From assembly GCF_036226465.1 (NCBI RefSeq), contig NZ_CP108476.1, positions 8,804,001 through 8,868,000 of the forward strand: 64,000 bases of DNA, given 5' to 3'. Origin of the DNA: Kitasatospora sp. NBC_01250 (GTDB taxonomy: Bacteria > Actinomycetota > Actinomycetes > Streptomycetales > Streptomycetaceae). Numbering within the stretch: the first letter of the stretch is position 1; every line of letters starts with the position of its first letter. This document shows, one piece after another, positions 36,301 through 43,846 of the stretch. The translations under genes were made by a program, and so were the position numbers. The notes beneath the pieces were generated by a model. The model made no database searches. It was not told the DNA's origin and saw only the letters and a program-made list of their open reading frames with translations.

Positions 36301-39300
36301 CACGGACTTCGCCCAGGCGGCCCTGTTCGCCTACCAGGTGGCGCTGTTCCGCCTGTTGGAGTCCTGGGGGTACCGCCCGGACGCGCTGATCGGGCACTCC
36401 GCCGGGCAGCTCGCGGCGGCGCACGTGGCAGGCGTCCTGTCCCTGGCGGACGCGGCCACCCTGGTCACCGCCCGCGGGCGGCTCATGCGCGACCTGCCCG
36501 CGGGCGGCGCCCCGGGGCGCACCGCGAGCGACGCCGTCCACTCCCCGCTGACGGACCCCGTGCTGGCCGAGTTCGCGCAGGTGGCAAGGAGTCTGACGTA
36601 CCGTCCACCGCTCATTGCGGTGATCGGGGCCCGACCGGAGGATCCCGACCACTGGGTGCGGCACGTGCGCGAGACGGTCCGCTTCGCCGACCACCTGGCC
36701 GCGGTCGACGGCGCCGCCCTGGTCGAACTGGGCCCCGGCCACACGCTGGCCGCGCTCGTCGAAGGGGTCATCCCCGCCGCCGACCCCGAGCGGGCGGCGG
36801 CCCGGCTGCGCGGCACCCGCGCCTTCGACCGGCAGCGCTACTGGCTCGACCGCGCCGCCGAGCACCCGTTGATCGAGTCGACCGTGGTGGTGCCCGGGTC
36901 CGGCGAGGTGGTGTGCGTCGCCGACCTCAGCCCGGTGTGGCTGCTCGACCACGTCGTGGACGGCACGGCGATCGTGCCCGCCACGGCGATCCTGGAGCTG
37001 GTGCTGTACGCCGGAGCGCGGGCCGGCTGCACCACCGTCGACGAACTGGTCCTGCACACGGCCATGCGCCTTCCGCAGACGCGGCGGGCCGAGATCGTCG
37101 TGCGCCCCGAGTCCGACGGCGCCCGGCCGTTCGAGGTGCACGCGGGCGGGGTCCGCTGCGCCAGCGGCCGCCTGGACTCCCGGCCCGGGCCGCAGCCGGA
37201 CCTCGGTCCGTGGCCCCCGCCGGACGCCGAGGAGCTCGAAGTCGAGCACGCCGACTACGGACCCGCCTTCCGCGGGCTGAGCAGGATGTGGCGCCGCGGC
37301 GGGGAACTCTTCGGCGAGGTGCGCGGGCAGTTCCCGGACGCGGGGCGGTTCGCGCTGCACCCCGCCCTGTTCGACGCGGCGCTGCACCCGGCCCGGCAGC
37401 TCAGCGGCGGGGTGCCGTTCGCGCTGCGCGGCGTGCACCTGCTGGCGCGGGGCGCCACCGGCCTGCGCGTGCGCCTCCGGGACGGGCGGATCGACCTGGC
37501 CGATCAGAGCGGCCGGCCGGTGGCGTGCGTCGAATCGCTCACCGTGCGGGCGGCCGCGACCGGCCGCGGCACGCTGTTCCGCCCCGCGTGGCAGCGGGTC
37601 GCGGGCCCGCCGCCGCCTGGCCAGGTCCTTCAGGTGCCGCCGGGCGACGCGCCCGCGGCGCTGGCGCTCACCCTGCGGGAACTGCAGGCCGGCCACGAGC
37701 ATCTGACGGTCCTGGTGCGGCCGGGGGACCTGGCCGCAGCGGCGGTGGCCGCCCTGGTGCGCGTCGCGCAGACGGAGCACCCCGGCAGGTTCACCCTGGC
37801 CGAAGCCGACGCCGGCCGCACGCGGATCGTCGCCGAGCGCGCGGAGCTGGTCCCGGTGCCGGGCGGGTCCTTCAGCTGGCGCGGGACCGTCCTGGTCACC
37901 GGCGGCGGCGCGCTGGGCCGGGCGGTCGCCGAGCACCTGCGGGACCAGGGCGTGCGCGTCGTGGTCGCCGGCCGCAGCGGCGAGACGCCGCTGGACGTCA
38001 CCGACCGGGCGGCCCTGGCCGCGCTGGTCGACTCGATCGAGGACCTGCGCGCCGTCGTGCACACCGCCGGGGTCCTCGACGACGGGATCCTCGCGTCGAT
38101 GACCCCGGCGCGCCTGGAGACGGTGTGGCGCCCCAAGGCCGAAGCGGCCCGGCACCTGCACGAGTTGACCGCGCACCGGCAGTTGGACGCCTTCGTGCTC
38201 TTCTCCTCGGCCGCCGGTGTGCTCGGCCATGCCGGGCAGGCCAACTACGCGGCGGCCAACGGCTACCTGGACGAGCTCGCCCGCCACCGCCGCCGCCTCG
38301 GGCTCCCCGCCCTCTCGCTGGCCTGGGGCCCGTGGACGATCGGGATGATGGCCGACCGGAGGGCCGACCCCGGCCTGCTGCCCCTGACGCCCGCCGAGGG
38401 CGTGGCCCTGCTGGAGGCGGCGCTGGGCACCGACGAGCCGGTCCTGGTGCCGATCGCCTTCGACCGCCCGCCCCGGCCCGAGGCCGGCAGCACGCCGCAG
38501 CAGGCGCCGCCGACCGACCTGCTGGAGCTGGTGTGCGCCGAGGTCGCCGCCGTGCTGAGCTACCCGCAGGTGCAGCCGGACACCCCGATCCTCGACCTCG
38601 GCTTCGACTCGCTGACCTCGATCGAGCTGCGCAACCGCCTGGAGGCGCGCACCGCCCTGCGCCTGCCCGCCACCGTGGTCCTCGACTCCGCCACGCCCCG
38701 TGCCCTGGCCGAGCAGCTGCGCCCGCCACCCGCGCCGGGGACGCTCGCGTTCCTCTACCACAGGCTGTGCGAGCTGGGCCGGCCCCAGGAGGCCGTGCAC
38801 CTGCTCGTCTGCGCTTCCTGGGCGCTGCCGTCGGCGGCTGCGCTGCCTGCTGCGGCTCCGCGCAGGCTCAGCGAGGGCGACGGCCCGGCGATCGTCTGCT
38901 TCCCCTCCTTCACCTCGCCCCCCGGGGAGTACGGCCCGCTGGCCCGGCACCTGCCCGGCCTGTGGCTGCTCCCGCACCCGGGGTACGAGGGCGGCGCCGT
39001 ACCGCAGGACGTGGCGGCCCTGGTCCGCGCGCACGCCGCTTCCATCGGGCAACTCGACCGGCCGGTGGTGCTGTTGGGCCGCTCCACCGGCGGCCTGGTC
39101 GCCCAGGCCGTCGCGGAGCAGGTCGGCGCCCTGGCGGTGGTGCTGGTGGACACCCACCCGGTCCGGGACGAGCAGTGGCTGGCCGAACTGGCCGTCCGCA
39201 GCGCGCTCAGGCTCGACGAGCCCGCCCTCGCGGCGATGGGCGCCTACACGCGCCTGTTCCTGGACCGGCCGGCGGAGACGACCGTCCCGACCCTGCACCT

Positions 39301-39466
39301 GCGGGCCGGCGAGGTGCCGGGCGACCACCACTCGGTCCTGGAGGAGCACGTGGCCACCACGGCGGAGGCGATCCACCGGTGGCTCACCCGGACGCTGCCG
39401 CCCGAACCGGGGGAGGAACAGGGACAGGCCCCAGACCCCGGAGCCGGAGCATTCCCCCTGGGCTGA
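33323..39466 (+). CDS. Single-module type I PKS: A-ACP-KS-AT-DH-KR-ACP-TE
   Basis: The protein has 2047 residues and starts at GTG 33323. Residues ~1-435 form an adenylate-forming domain (TSGSSGEPKG from Thr144, TGDL, GGENIHPAEIE, catalytic Lys422). ACP1 has Ser462 in GLDSLG. The KS spans ~512-935 with Cys685, His820 and His858. The AT spans ~942-1150 with Ser1026 (GHSAG) and His1073 (DAVHSP) only 47 residues apart, so the usual small subdomain is missing. The DH has His1210 (HVVDGTAIVP) and Asp1351. The KR has GGGALG, LDD (B-type), Tyr1642 and Asn1646, and is also short. ACP2 has Ser1763 (GFDSLT). The TE has Ser1921 (GRSTGG), Asp1943 and His2002. There is no ER or MT. Expected product (inference): a starter acid extended by one malonyl unit, reduced and dehydrated to a 2-enoic acid, then released. 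Iterative use is possible. Confidence 0.95.
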   Translation: MHELILRHAAELQGKTAFADAGGAVSYRDLAHRTARVAGNLPVDRGSRVALYLGSGVPAVTAVLGVCRAAAVGVPLDPRSGDDDLRLRLADSGAGLVVTDREHLAQVERVAGVGVVTVDDLLVPTGRPPRDDLGPDEPAWLHYTSGSSGEPKGVLSAQGAWLRSAEDAYRGLLGMSGDDHLLWPLPLFHAFGHSMCVVGVLALGASAYVMDRFTPDRAADLLRRTPFTALGGVPTVFGQLLDAGAPLPVRCLSAGAPLPEELRLRFRRRFARDLHDGYGSTEASGKIAVDGVVLPGIGTRFVDGAIQLRMPGAERWHATGDLGHQEGGRLVVTGRAGEMIIRGGENIHPAEIERVLAPLPGVQEVAVAGEPDPLLGEVPVAYVVGEADPAALLASCRRRLPPHRVPQAIRPVSRIPQTSSGKPARRLLRFQYLLDAVGRATEAITGRSPGADQPFAEAGLDSLGSVRLRDRLGAELGLALPPSLVFDHPTPRALAGHLAGGAAAAPPPVPATEPIAIVGMACRYPGGISCPEDLWRVVAAGQDTITDFPADRGWPLDELFHPDPDHVGTSYVTRGGFLTGAADFDAAFFRMSPREALATDPQQRLLLETAWEAFERAGIAPESVRGSNTGVYLGLMYNDYAGRFRGAAHPLESQIALGAAGSVASGRIAYHLGLHGPALTLDTACSSSLVAMHLAADALRAGQCDLALAGGATVMATPDSFVVFSRQRGLAPDGRVKPFAAAADGTAWSEGVGLLVLERVSDAVRKGHPILALLRGSAVNQDGASNGLTAPSGPAQAAVIQQALADAGVTGAEVDVVEAHGTGTALGDPIEAGALLATYGQDRPEPVLVGTVKSNLGHTQAAAGVAGVIKTVMAMRHRTVPATLHLDEPSPHVDWSAGALRLVTEPTPWPARDRPRRAGVSAFGISGTNAHVIVEEYEQLRVAYLFPGQGAQRRGMGRELAARYPVFAAAFEQACDRLDPQLREAIDTDLVHRTDFAQAALFAYQVALFRLLESWGYRPDALIGHSAGQLAAAHVAGVLSLADAATLVTARGRLMRDLPAGGAPGRTASDAVHSPLTDPVLAEFAQVARSLTYRPPLIAVIGARPEDPDHWVRHVRETVRFADHLAAVDGAALVELGPGHTLAALVEGVIPAADPERAAARLRGTRAFDRQRYWLDRAAEHPLIESTVVVPGSGEVVCVADLSPVWLLDHVVDGTAIVPATAILELVLYAGARAGCTTVDELVLHTAMRLPQTRRAEIVVRPESDGARPFEVHAGGVRCASGRLDSRPGPQPDLGPWPPPDAEELEVEHADYGPAFRGLSRMWRRGGELFGEVRGQFPDAGRFALHPALFDAALHPARQLSGGVPFALRGVHLLARGATGLRVRLRDGRIDLADQSGRPVACVESLTVRAAATGRGTLFRPAWQRVAGPPPPGQVLQVPPGDAPAALALTLRELQAGHEHLTVLVRPGDLAAAAVAALVRVAQTEHPGRFTLAEADAGRTRIVAERAELVPVPGGSFSWRGTVLVTGGGALGRAVAEHLRDQGVRVVVAGRSGETPLDVTDRAALAALVDSIEDLRAVVHTAGVLDDGILASMTPARLETVWRPKAEAARHLHELTAHRQLDAFVLFSSAAGVLGHAGQANYAAANGYLDELARHRRRLGLPALSLAWGPWTIGMMADRRADPGLLPLTPAEGVALLEAALGTDEPVLVPIAFDRPPRPEAGSTPQQAPPTDLLELVCAEVAAVLSYPQVQPDTPILDLGFDSLTSIELRNRLEARTALRLPATVVLDSATPRALAEQLRPPPAPGTLAFLYHRLCELGRPQEAVHLLVCASWALPSAAALPAAAPRRLSEGDGPAIVCFPSFTSPPGEYGPLARHLPGLWLLPHPGYEGGAVPQDVAALVRAHAASIGQLDRPVVLLGRSTGGLVAQAVAEQVGALAVVLVDTHPVRDEQWLAELAVRSALRLDEPALAAMGAYTRLFLDRPAETTVPTLHLRAGEVPGDHHSVLEEHVATTAEAIHRWLTRTLPPEPGEEQGQAPDPGAGAFPLG

Positions 39467-39471
39467 AGCGG

Positions 39472-39498
39472 GGGAGCGGACCCGCGAGGGCCGCTCCC
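39472..39498 (+). terminator. Hairpin terminator after the PKS gene
   Basis: GGGAGCGG (39472-39479) pairs with CCGCTCCC (39491-39498) across an 11-base loop, starting five bases after the PKS stop codon. Confidence 0.7.
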
Positions 39499-39519
39499 GC
39501 CCCGCTCACCGCACCGCAC

Positions 39520-39617
39520 TCAGTTGGACGGGCCGCACACCAGTCCGGCGGGCGACAGCACGCACGCCGCCAGGCTCATGCCCGGGCCGTCGTAGAGCCA
39601 CGGCGACTCGGCGCCGC
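39520..39617 (-). pseudogene. C-terminal relic of a small secreted protein family
   Basis: The minus strand encodes 31 residues ending in a TGA at 39520-39522. They begin GAESPWLYDGPG and end with a Cys-containing tail. The stretch SPWLYDGPG is nearly identical to SPWIYDGPG near the end of the intact secreted protein at 48668-49048. No start codon, signal peptide or upstream homologous sequence remains, so this is a gene remnant. Third codon positions are still G+C rich, which suggests fairly recent decay. Confidence 0.6.
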
Positions 39618-39621
39618 CGTG

Positions 39622-39720
39622 CGCTGCGGCGACGGCTGGGCCGAGCGGGTGGCGGCGGTCGCCCCGGGCGGCGTGGACTTCGTCTTCGATGCCTCGGGCG
39701 CCGGCGTGCCGGGCCAGGGC
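39622..39720 (+). pseudogene. Internal relic of an MDR quinone oxidoreductase
   Basis: The plus strand reads CGDGWAERVAAVAPGG and then VDFVFDASGAG, the segment that crosses the cofactor domain of NADPH:quinone oxidoreductase-type MDR proteins. There is no start, no Rossmann Gly motif upstream and no C-terminal part downstream. It abuts the secreted-protein relic. It is short, so the family call is tentative. A truncated gene of similar type, retaining only the C-terminal half, lies at 56691-57020. Confidence 0.45.
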
Positions 39721-39789
39721 CGTCCTGCTGCCCTGACTCCGGGGCCGAGCCTGCCCCGCCCGTCCGTGTCCCGCACGTACAGTGCCCCC

Positions 39790-40746
39790 ATGGACTATCG
39801 AACGCTCGGCAGCAGTGGGCTCCTCGTCTCCGCGGTCGGACTCGGCTGCAACAACTTCGGCGGACGTCTCGACGCGGCGCAGACCCGCGCGGTGGTCGAG
39901 GCGGCACTCGACGCCGGGGTGACGCTCTTCGACACCGCCGACATGTACGGCGGCCTGGGCGGGTCCGAGACGCTGCTCGGCCAGGCACTGAAGGGGCGGC
40001 GCGACGAGGTGGTGCTGGCCACCAAGTTCGGCCATCAGCGGACGGACCTGGGGTACGGCCCCGCGGCCGGGTCGAAGGGCGGCCGGGCGTACATCCGGCG
40101 GGCGGTCGAGGAATCGCTGCGGCGGCTGCAGACCGACCACATCGACCTCTACCAGCTGCACACCCCCGATCCGCACACGCCGATCTCCGAGACGCTCGCC
40201 GCGCTCGGTGAGCTGGTGCGCGAAGGCAAGGTGCGCTACATCGGGCACTCCAACTTCGCCGGTTGGCAGCTCGCCGAGGCCGCGCACGTCGCCCGGGAGA
40301 CCGGGGCGGTGCCGTTCGTCTCGGCCCAGAACGAGTGGTCGCTGCTGGAACGCGGCGTGGAGCGGGAGGTGGTGCCGGCGGCGCTGCACTACGGTCTCGG
40401 GGTGCTGCCGTACTTCCCGCTCGCCAACGGTCTGTTGACCGGGAAGGTGCGCCGTGCCACGGGTGTCCCCGCGGGCTCGCGCCTGGCGTCGCGGCCCGAG
40501 CGGGTGACCGAGGCCGGTCTCGACACGGTCGAACGCCTCGCCGCCTGGGGCCAGGCGCACGGCCGCAGCATCCTGGAGATCGGCGTGGGCGCGCTCGCCG
40601 CACGGCCCGGCTGCGGCTCGGTCATCGCCGGGGCCAGCAGCGCCGAGCAGGTGCGCGCCAATGCTGCCGCCGGACAGTGGGTGCCGACCCGCGAGGAACT
40701 GGCCGAGATCGACGCGATCCTCGACGCGGAGCCGGCCGCGGCCTGA
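39790..40746 (+). CDS. Aldo/keto reductase
   Basis: The 318-residue TIM-barrel oxidoreductase has the catalytic tetrad pattern: Asp in FDTADMYGG (Asp/Tyr), Lys in LATKFGHQ and His in LYQLHTPDP. The NADPH-binding C-terminus shows SVIAGASSAEQVRANAAAG. ATG 39790 lies six bases after a TACAGT -10-like element, so the gene may be leaderless and independently transcribed. It is separated from the PKS by a terminator and relics and is probably not part of that operon. Confidence 0.93.
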   Translation: MDYRTLGSSGLLVSAVGLGCNNFGGRLDAAQTRAVVEAALDAGVTLFDTADMYGGLGGSETLLGQALKGRRDEVVLATKFGHQRTDLGYGPAAGSKGGRAYIRRAVEESLRRLQTDHIDLYQLHTPDPHTPISETLAALGELVREGKVRYIGHSNFAGWQLAEAAHVARETGAVPFVSAQNEWSLLERGVEREVVPAALHYGLGVLPYFPLANGLLTGKVRRATGVPAGSRLASRPERVTEAGLDTVERLAAWGQAHGRSILEIGVGALAARPGCGSVIAGASSAEQVRANAAAGQWVPTREELAEIDAILDAEPAAA

Positions 40747-40825
40747 GCGGCCAGGTGCGGCCGGTCGCACGGTTGACCGGACGGGCTGGTAGGCGGCCGG
40801 GAGCTGGAGTGGCAGACTCCGGTCC

Positions 40826-41344
40826 ATGACGTTTACAGTTCCCGAGCCGGACCAGCAACTCTCCGACCCCAGCGCGCTGTTGCTGGACTATCTCGACTAC
40901 TACCGCTCCGTGATCGGTGCCAAGGTCGAGGGGATGTCCGACGCGGACCTGCGCGCCAGCAGGCTCCCGTCCGGGTGGACCCTGCTCGAACTGCTCAAGC
41001 ACCTCGTCCACATGGAGCAGCGCTGGCTGCGCTGGGGCTTCCGGGGCGAGCAGGTCGCGGAGCCCTGGGGCGACCGCGGCCCCGCGGACCGCTGGTACGT
41101 CCGCCCGCAGGAGTCGGCTGCCGACCTGCTCGCCGCGCTGCACACGGGCGGCGAGCGCACCCGGGCCATCGTCACGGGGACGCCGCTGGGCACCCTCGCC
41201 GCCGCCGGCGGCCGCTTCCCGGACGACGGCACCCCGCGGCCCACCCTGGGCTGGATCCTCTTCCACGTCCTGCAGGAGTACGCCCGTCACGCGGGCCACC
41301 TGGACATCGTCCGCGAGCTGACCGACGGCGCCACCGGTTCCTAG
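40826..41344 (+). CDS. DinB/DUF664-family protein (thiol-dependent metalloenzyme fold)
   Basis: The 172-residue four-helix-bundle protein has the family metal-ligand layout: His in LLELLKHLVHMEQRWL and His in EYARHAGHLDIVREL. A conserved W-rich segment (WLRWGFRGE) lies between. Members of this family include mycothiol- and bacillithiol-dependent transferases; the specific reaction is unknown. ATG 40826 has no ribosome site and may be read from a leaderless transcript. Confidence 0.9.
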   Translation: MTFTVPEPDQQLSDPSALLLDYLDYYRSVIGAKVEGMSDADLRASRLPSGWTLLELLKHLVHMEQRWLRWGFRGEQVAEPWGDRGPADRWYVRPQESAADLLAALHTGGERTRAIVTGTPLGTLAAAGGRFPDDGTPRPTLGWILFHVLQEYARHAGHLDIVRELTDGATGS

Positions 41345-41484
41345 TGCCGCGTGGCTCGTCGCCCGCCGAAGCGGACTGACTCCGGGGCTCCGGATGCGCG
41401 CGGAGGCGGGGTGTGACTGACGGGCTCCGGGTGACCAACCCGCTTCACCGCCACAAGTGTTCGCGCGCATGCGAGGATGACGCC

Positions 41485-42513
41485 ATGGGGACGGGACTGC
41501 CCTTCGGGGAGGAGCTGCGGGCCGAGCTCGGCGCACCTCGTCGGGGCCGCCGACTGGGCAGCAGCCCGCGATCACGCGTATGGCGGGCGGAGCTGTCCGG
41601 CACACCCGTGGTGGTCAAGCAGCTGGTCGACGGACCGGAGGCCGACGAGCGGTATGCGCGCGAGGTGGCCGCGCTGACGCTCGCATCCCGGGTCGATCCG
41701 CCGGTGGTGCCGGTGCTCCTCGGCGCCGATCCGGCGGAACGGGTGCTGGTCCTCGAGTACCTGGAGCACCGGCAGCCCCGCGAGGACTGGGTGATCGACT
41801 ACGCCTCGGCGCTGGCCCGGCTGCACATGGCCACCGGCGCCGACGATGCGGGCAGGCTCCCCGCCTGGTCGGGCCCGACCCACGACGACGTCGACTCCTT
41901 CCTCGGGCTTGCCAGGGCGCTCGGCGTCGCAGTGCCCTCCGGTGTCCGAAGCGAGCTGGACGGCCTGGTGAACCGTCTGCTCGGCGCACCGGGCCATGCC
42001 CTGCTGCACGGCGACCCCTGCCCCGGCAATGACATGCACACCGGCGGCGGCATCCGGTTCATCGACTTCGAACAGGCAGCGCTGGGCAACGGGCTCGTGG
42101 AGCTCGCCTACCTGCGCATCGGCTTTCCCACCTGTTGGTGCGTCACCGCCCCGGCCCAGCCCCTGCTGCGGGCGGCGGAGGCCGCCTACCGCGAGACGTG
42201 GCGCAGCGCGACGGGCACCGAGGTCCACGGCGATCTCACCGACGCATGCGCCGGCTGGCTGCTACGGGGCGACGCGCTGGTCGAGCGGGCCCACCGTGGC
42301 ACCGCCGACCACCTGGCCGAGATCCCGAACCGCGACTGGACGTGGGGCACGGCAACGGCCCGGCAGCGACTGGTCCACCGTCTCGAAGTCGTCGGCCGGA
42401 TGGCCGCGGCCGGCGAGGAGCTCAAGGGCCTGGGACAGCTCGCCGCAACCGTGCGGCAGGGCATGCTCACCCGCTGGCCCGCCCTTCAACCGCTGCCCCG
42501 GCAACGGCCGTAG
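41485..42513 (+). CDS. Aminoglycoside phosphotransferase-family kinase
   Basis: The 342-residue APH-fold protein has a kinase N-lobe Lys in TPVVVKQLVDG, the Brenner catalytic motif LLHGDPCPGN (HGD-x4-N), and the metal motif IRFIDFEQAALG. The start is ATG 41485, seven bases after GAGGAT, which looks like a leaderless -10 element. Members phosphorylate sugars, choline-like compounds or antibiotics. The substrate cannot be deduced and no resistance should be assumed. Confidence 0.85.
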   Translation: MGTGLPFGEELRAELGAPRRGRRLGSSPRSRVWRAELSGTPVVVKQLVDGPEADERYAREVAALTLASRVDPPVVPVLLGADPAERVLVLEYLEHRQPREDWVIDYASALARLHMATGADDAGRLPAWSGPTHDDVDSFLGLARALGVAVPSGVRSELDGLVNRLLGAPGHALLHGDPCPGNDMHTGGGIRFIDFEQAALGNGLVELAYLRIGFPTCWCVTAPAQPLLRAAEAAYRETWRSATGTEVHGDLTDACAGWLLRGDALVERAHRGTADHLAEIPNRDWTWGTATARQRLVHRLEVVGRMAAAGEELKGLGQLAATVRQGMLTRWPALQPLPRQRP

Positions 42514-42551
42514 CCAAGCCCGCCGGGCCCGGTGCCGGCACAGCAAGAGGG

Positions 42552-42579
42552 GCTCCTGGGCCAGGGGCGGCCCAGGAGC
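42552..42579. terminator. Bidirectional hairpin terminator
   Basis: GCTCCTGGGCC (42552-42562) pairs perfectly with GGCCCAGGAGC (42569-42579), loop AGGGGC. It lies between the convergent APH-like and RidA genes. Confidence 0.88.
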
Positions 42580-42585
42580 GGCGAT

Positions 42586-43008
42586 CTACCGGGATGCCTC
42601 GGGGCAGGCGGCGATCGCGCGGATTTCGACGAGGAGCCCTGGGCTGGCCAGGCCGCTGACGCCGATGATCGTCCAGGTCGGGTAGGGCTCCTTGACGAGG
42701 CGCTTCTTGGCCTCGGCGAAGCCGGGCAGGTGCTGGCGGATGTCGACGTGGTAGCTGGTGACGTCGACGAGGGCGGACAGGTCGAGGTTCTCCAGCCGAA
42801 GGATCTCTTCGATCTTCCGGATGGCGATCTCGGTCTGCTCCTCGATGGTGTCCGGGATGGTTCCGTCGGCCCGGCGACCGATCGTTCCGGCGATGAACAG
42901 GAGGCCGTTCGCGCGGACCGCGGCGGAGTAGCCGAAGCTTGCGAAGGCGCTGGTGGTCTGCCCGAAGACGGCGTTGTCCTGGGGGACTTCGACGGTGTAG
43001 CTGGTCAT
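42586..43008 (-). CDS. ridA: RidA/YjgF/YER057c/UK114-family protein
   Basis: The 140-residue protein shows the chorismate-mutase-like RidA fold (YSAAVRANGLLFIAGTIG near 28, and the C-terminal VSGLASPGLLVEIRAIAA). The conserved Arg that contacts enamine/imine carboxylates is in VEIRAIA. RidA proteins hydrolyse reactive imine intermediates or related amides. It lies 78 bp downstream of an HD hydrolase gene on the same strand and probably shares its transcript. Confidence 0.9.
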   Translation of the reverse strand: MTSYTVEVPQDNAVFGQTTSAFASFGYSAAVRANGLLFIAGTIGRRADGTIPDTIEEQTEIAIRKIEEILRLENLDLSALVDVTSYHVDIRQHLPGFAEAKKRLVKEPYPTWTIIGVSGLASPGLLVEIRAIAACPEASR

Positions 43009-43086
43009 GGCGATGCGTGGCCTTTGCGTTGACTGTGGGTTTCTTCTTCGGCCCGGTCGTCGGGCCGAGGGGGTGAGCCAGGGGGC

Positions 43087-43764
43087 TCAGTTGCCCCAGC
43101 GGGAGGAACGGCAGGCGTGCTCCAGCCGGGTTTGGCCGAAGGTCTCGCGCTCCCGCAGGAATTCGCCGGGAATCGTGTACCGGGGTGCGTTCTTCGGGTC
43201 CTTCGCCGCGTGCGCGACGATCGCGTCCGTCAGGGAACGGACCATGTCCAGCCGTGGATAGGCGGCGTGGACGGCGTCGGCCTGCTCGTCGCTGACCGCG
43301 CCGAGGTGATCGGCCCCCAGCGGGCCGCCGAAGTCGAGCGCGACGCCCCCGCGGACGAGGACGCAGAGCGTGCCGCGGCGTTCCGCGATGCCGGGCGAGG
43401 TGTGCAGGGCGATGGCCTGCCAGACCTGGTCGGCGTCGGCCGTGGACGTCCCGTGGCGGATGAGGAACTCGGCGGCCCGGTCGGCGCCTTCGACCTCGAA
43501 GCGCTGACGGTGCGGGCCGTCGGACGCGACGCCGAGGTCGTGCATCGCGCAGGCGGCGAACAGCAGGTCGTCGTCGTAGTCCCGGCCGGCGGCCAGGTCG
43601 AGGCGGGTGGCCACCAGTCGGGCGAACAGGTAGCTGCGGGCGCTGTGGTTGAACAGGGAGGGCGTGTGCACCGGCCGGATGAGGTTCACGACGGCGTCGG
43701 CAAGCGGGGTGCCGGGCAGCGTGATCAGGTCGGTGACCGCCTCGTGCGGAGGAGGTCCGGTCAT
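43087..43764 (-). CDS. HD-domain hydrolase (cyanamide hydratase-like)
   Basis: The 225-residue HD-domain protein has metal ligands His in FNHSARSYLFA and HD in AACAMHDLGVAS, with a later His in IALHTSPGIAE. The pattern matches cyanamide hydratase and related small HD hydrolases that act on nitriles or small nitrogen compounds. The ATG at 43764 is preceded by a long inverted repeat. Pairing with RidA suggests a nitrogenous-compound detoxification operon controlled by the adjacent AraC/GlxA regulator (inference). Confidence 0.88.
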   Translation of the reverse strand: MTGPPPHEAVTDLITLPGTPLADAVVNLIRPVHTPSLFNHSARSYLFARLVATRLDLAAGRDYDDDLLFAACAMHDLGVASDGPHRQRFEVEGADRAAEFLIRHGTSTADADQVWQAIALHTSPGIAERRGTLCVLVRGGVALDFGGPLGADHLGAVSDEQADAVHAAYPRLDMVRSLTDAIVAHAAKDPKNAPRYTIPGEFLRERETFGQTRLEHACRSSRWGN

Positions 43765-43800
43765 GACTTCATCGTCGCCGTGGCGCCATCTGCCGGACGA

Positions 43801-43837
43801 GTGGCAAAAGTGACCAACTTCGTCAGGTTTTTGCCAC
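43801..43837. promoter_or_regulatory. Inverted-repeat candidate operator upstream of HD-RidA genes
   Basis: GTGGCAAAA (43801-43809) and TTTTGCCAC (43829-43837) are perfect inverted arms 19 bp apart, 37 bp upstream of the HD gene and just downstream of the AraC/GlxA stop. The TTGCCACG half-site recurs at 44841-44848, upstream of the AraC/GlxA start, so the regulator may bind both places. A terminator role for the upstream gene is the alternative. Confidence 0.6.
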
Positions 43838-43846
43838 GACCGGCGA

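Noticed and set aside
33056..39376. 2106-codon open frame on the minus strand opposite the PKS
   Set aside because: It is the mirror of a highly G+C-biased coding strand; the product is low complexity (Arg, Gly, Val, Gln) with no family features, while the plus strand encodes a complete PKS.
35431..39789. Very long frame-1 plus-strand extension upstream of the aldo/keto reductase
   Set aside because: It runs through the PKS in the wrong frame and is Arg/Gly/Ala/Pro rich. The real reductase starts at 39790; only the short MDR-like piece at 39622-39720 was kept as a relic.
41485..42513. Calling the APH-fold kinase an antibiotic resistance gene
   Set aside because: Only the general phosphotransferase motifs are visible; nothing identifies an aminoglycoside or other antibiotic as substrate.
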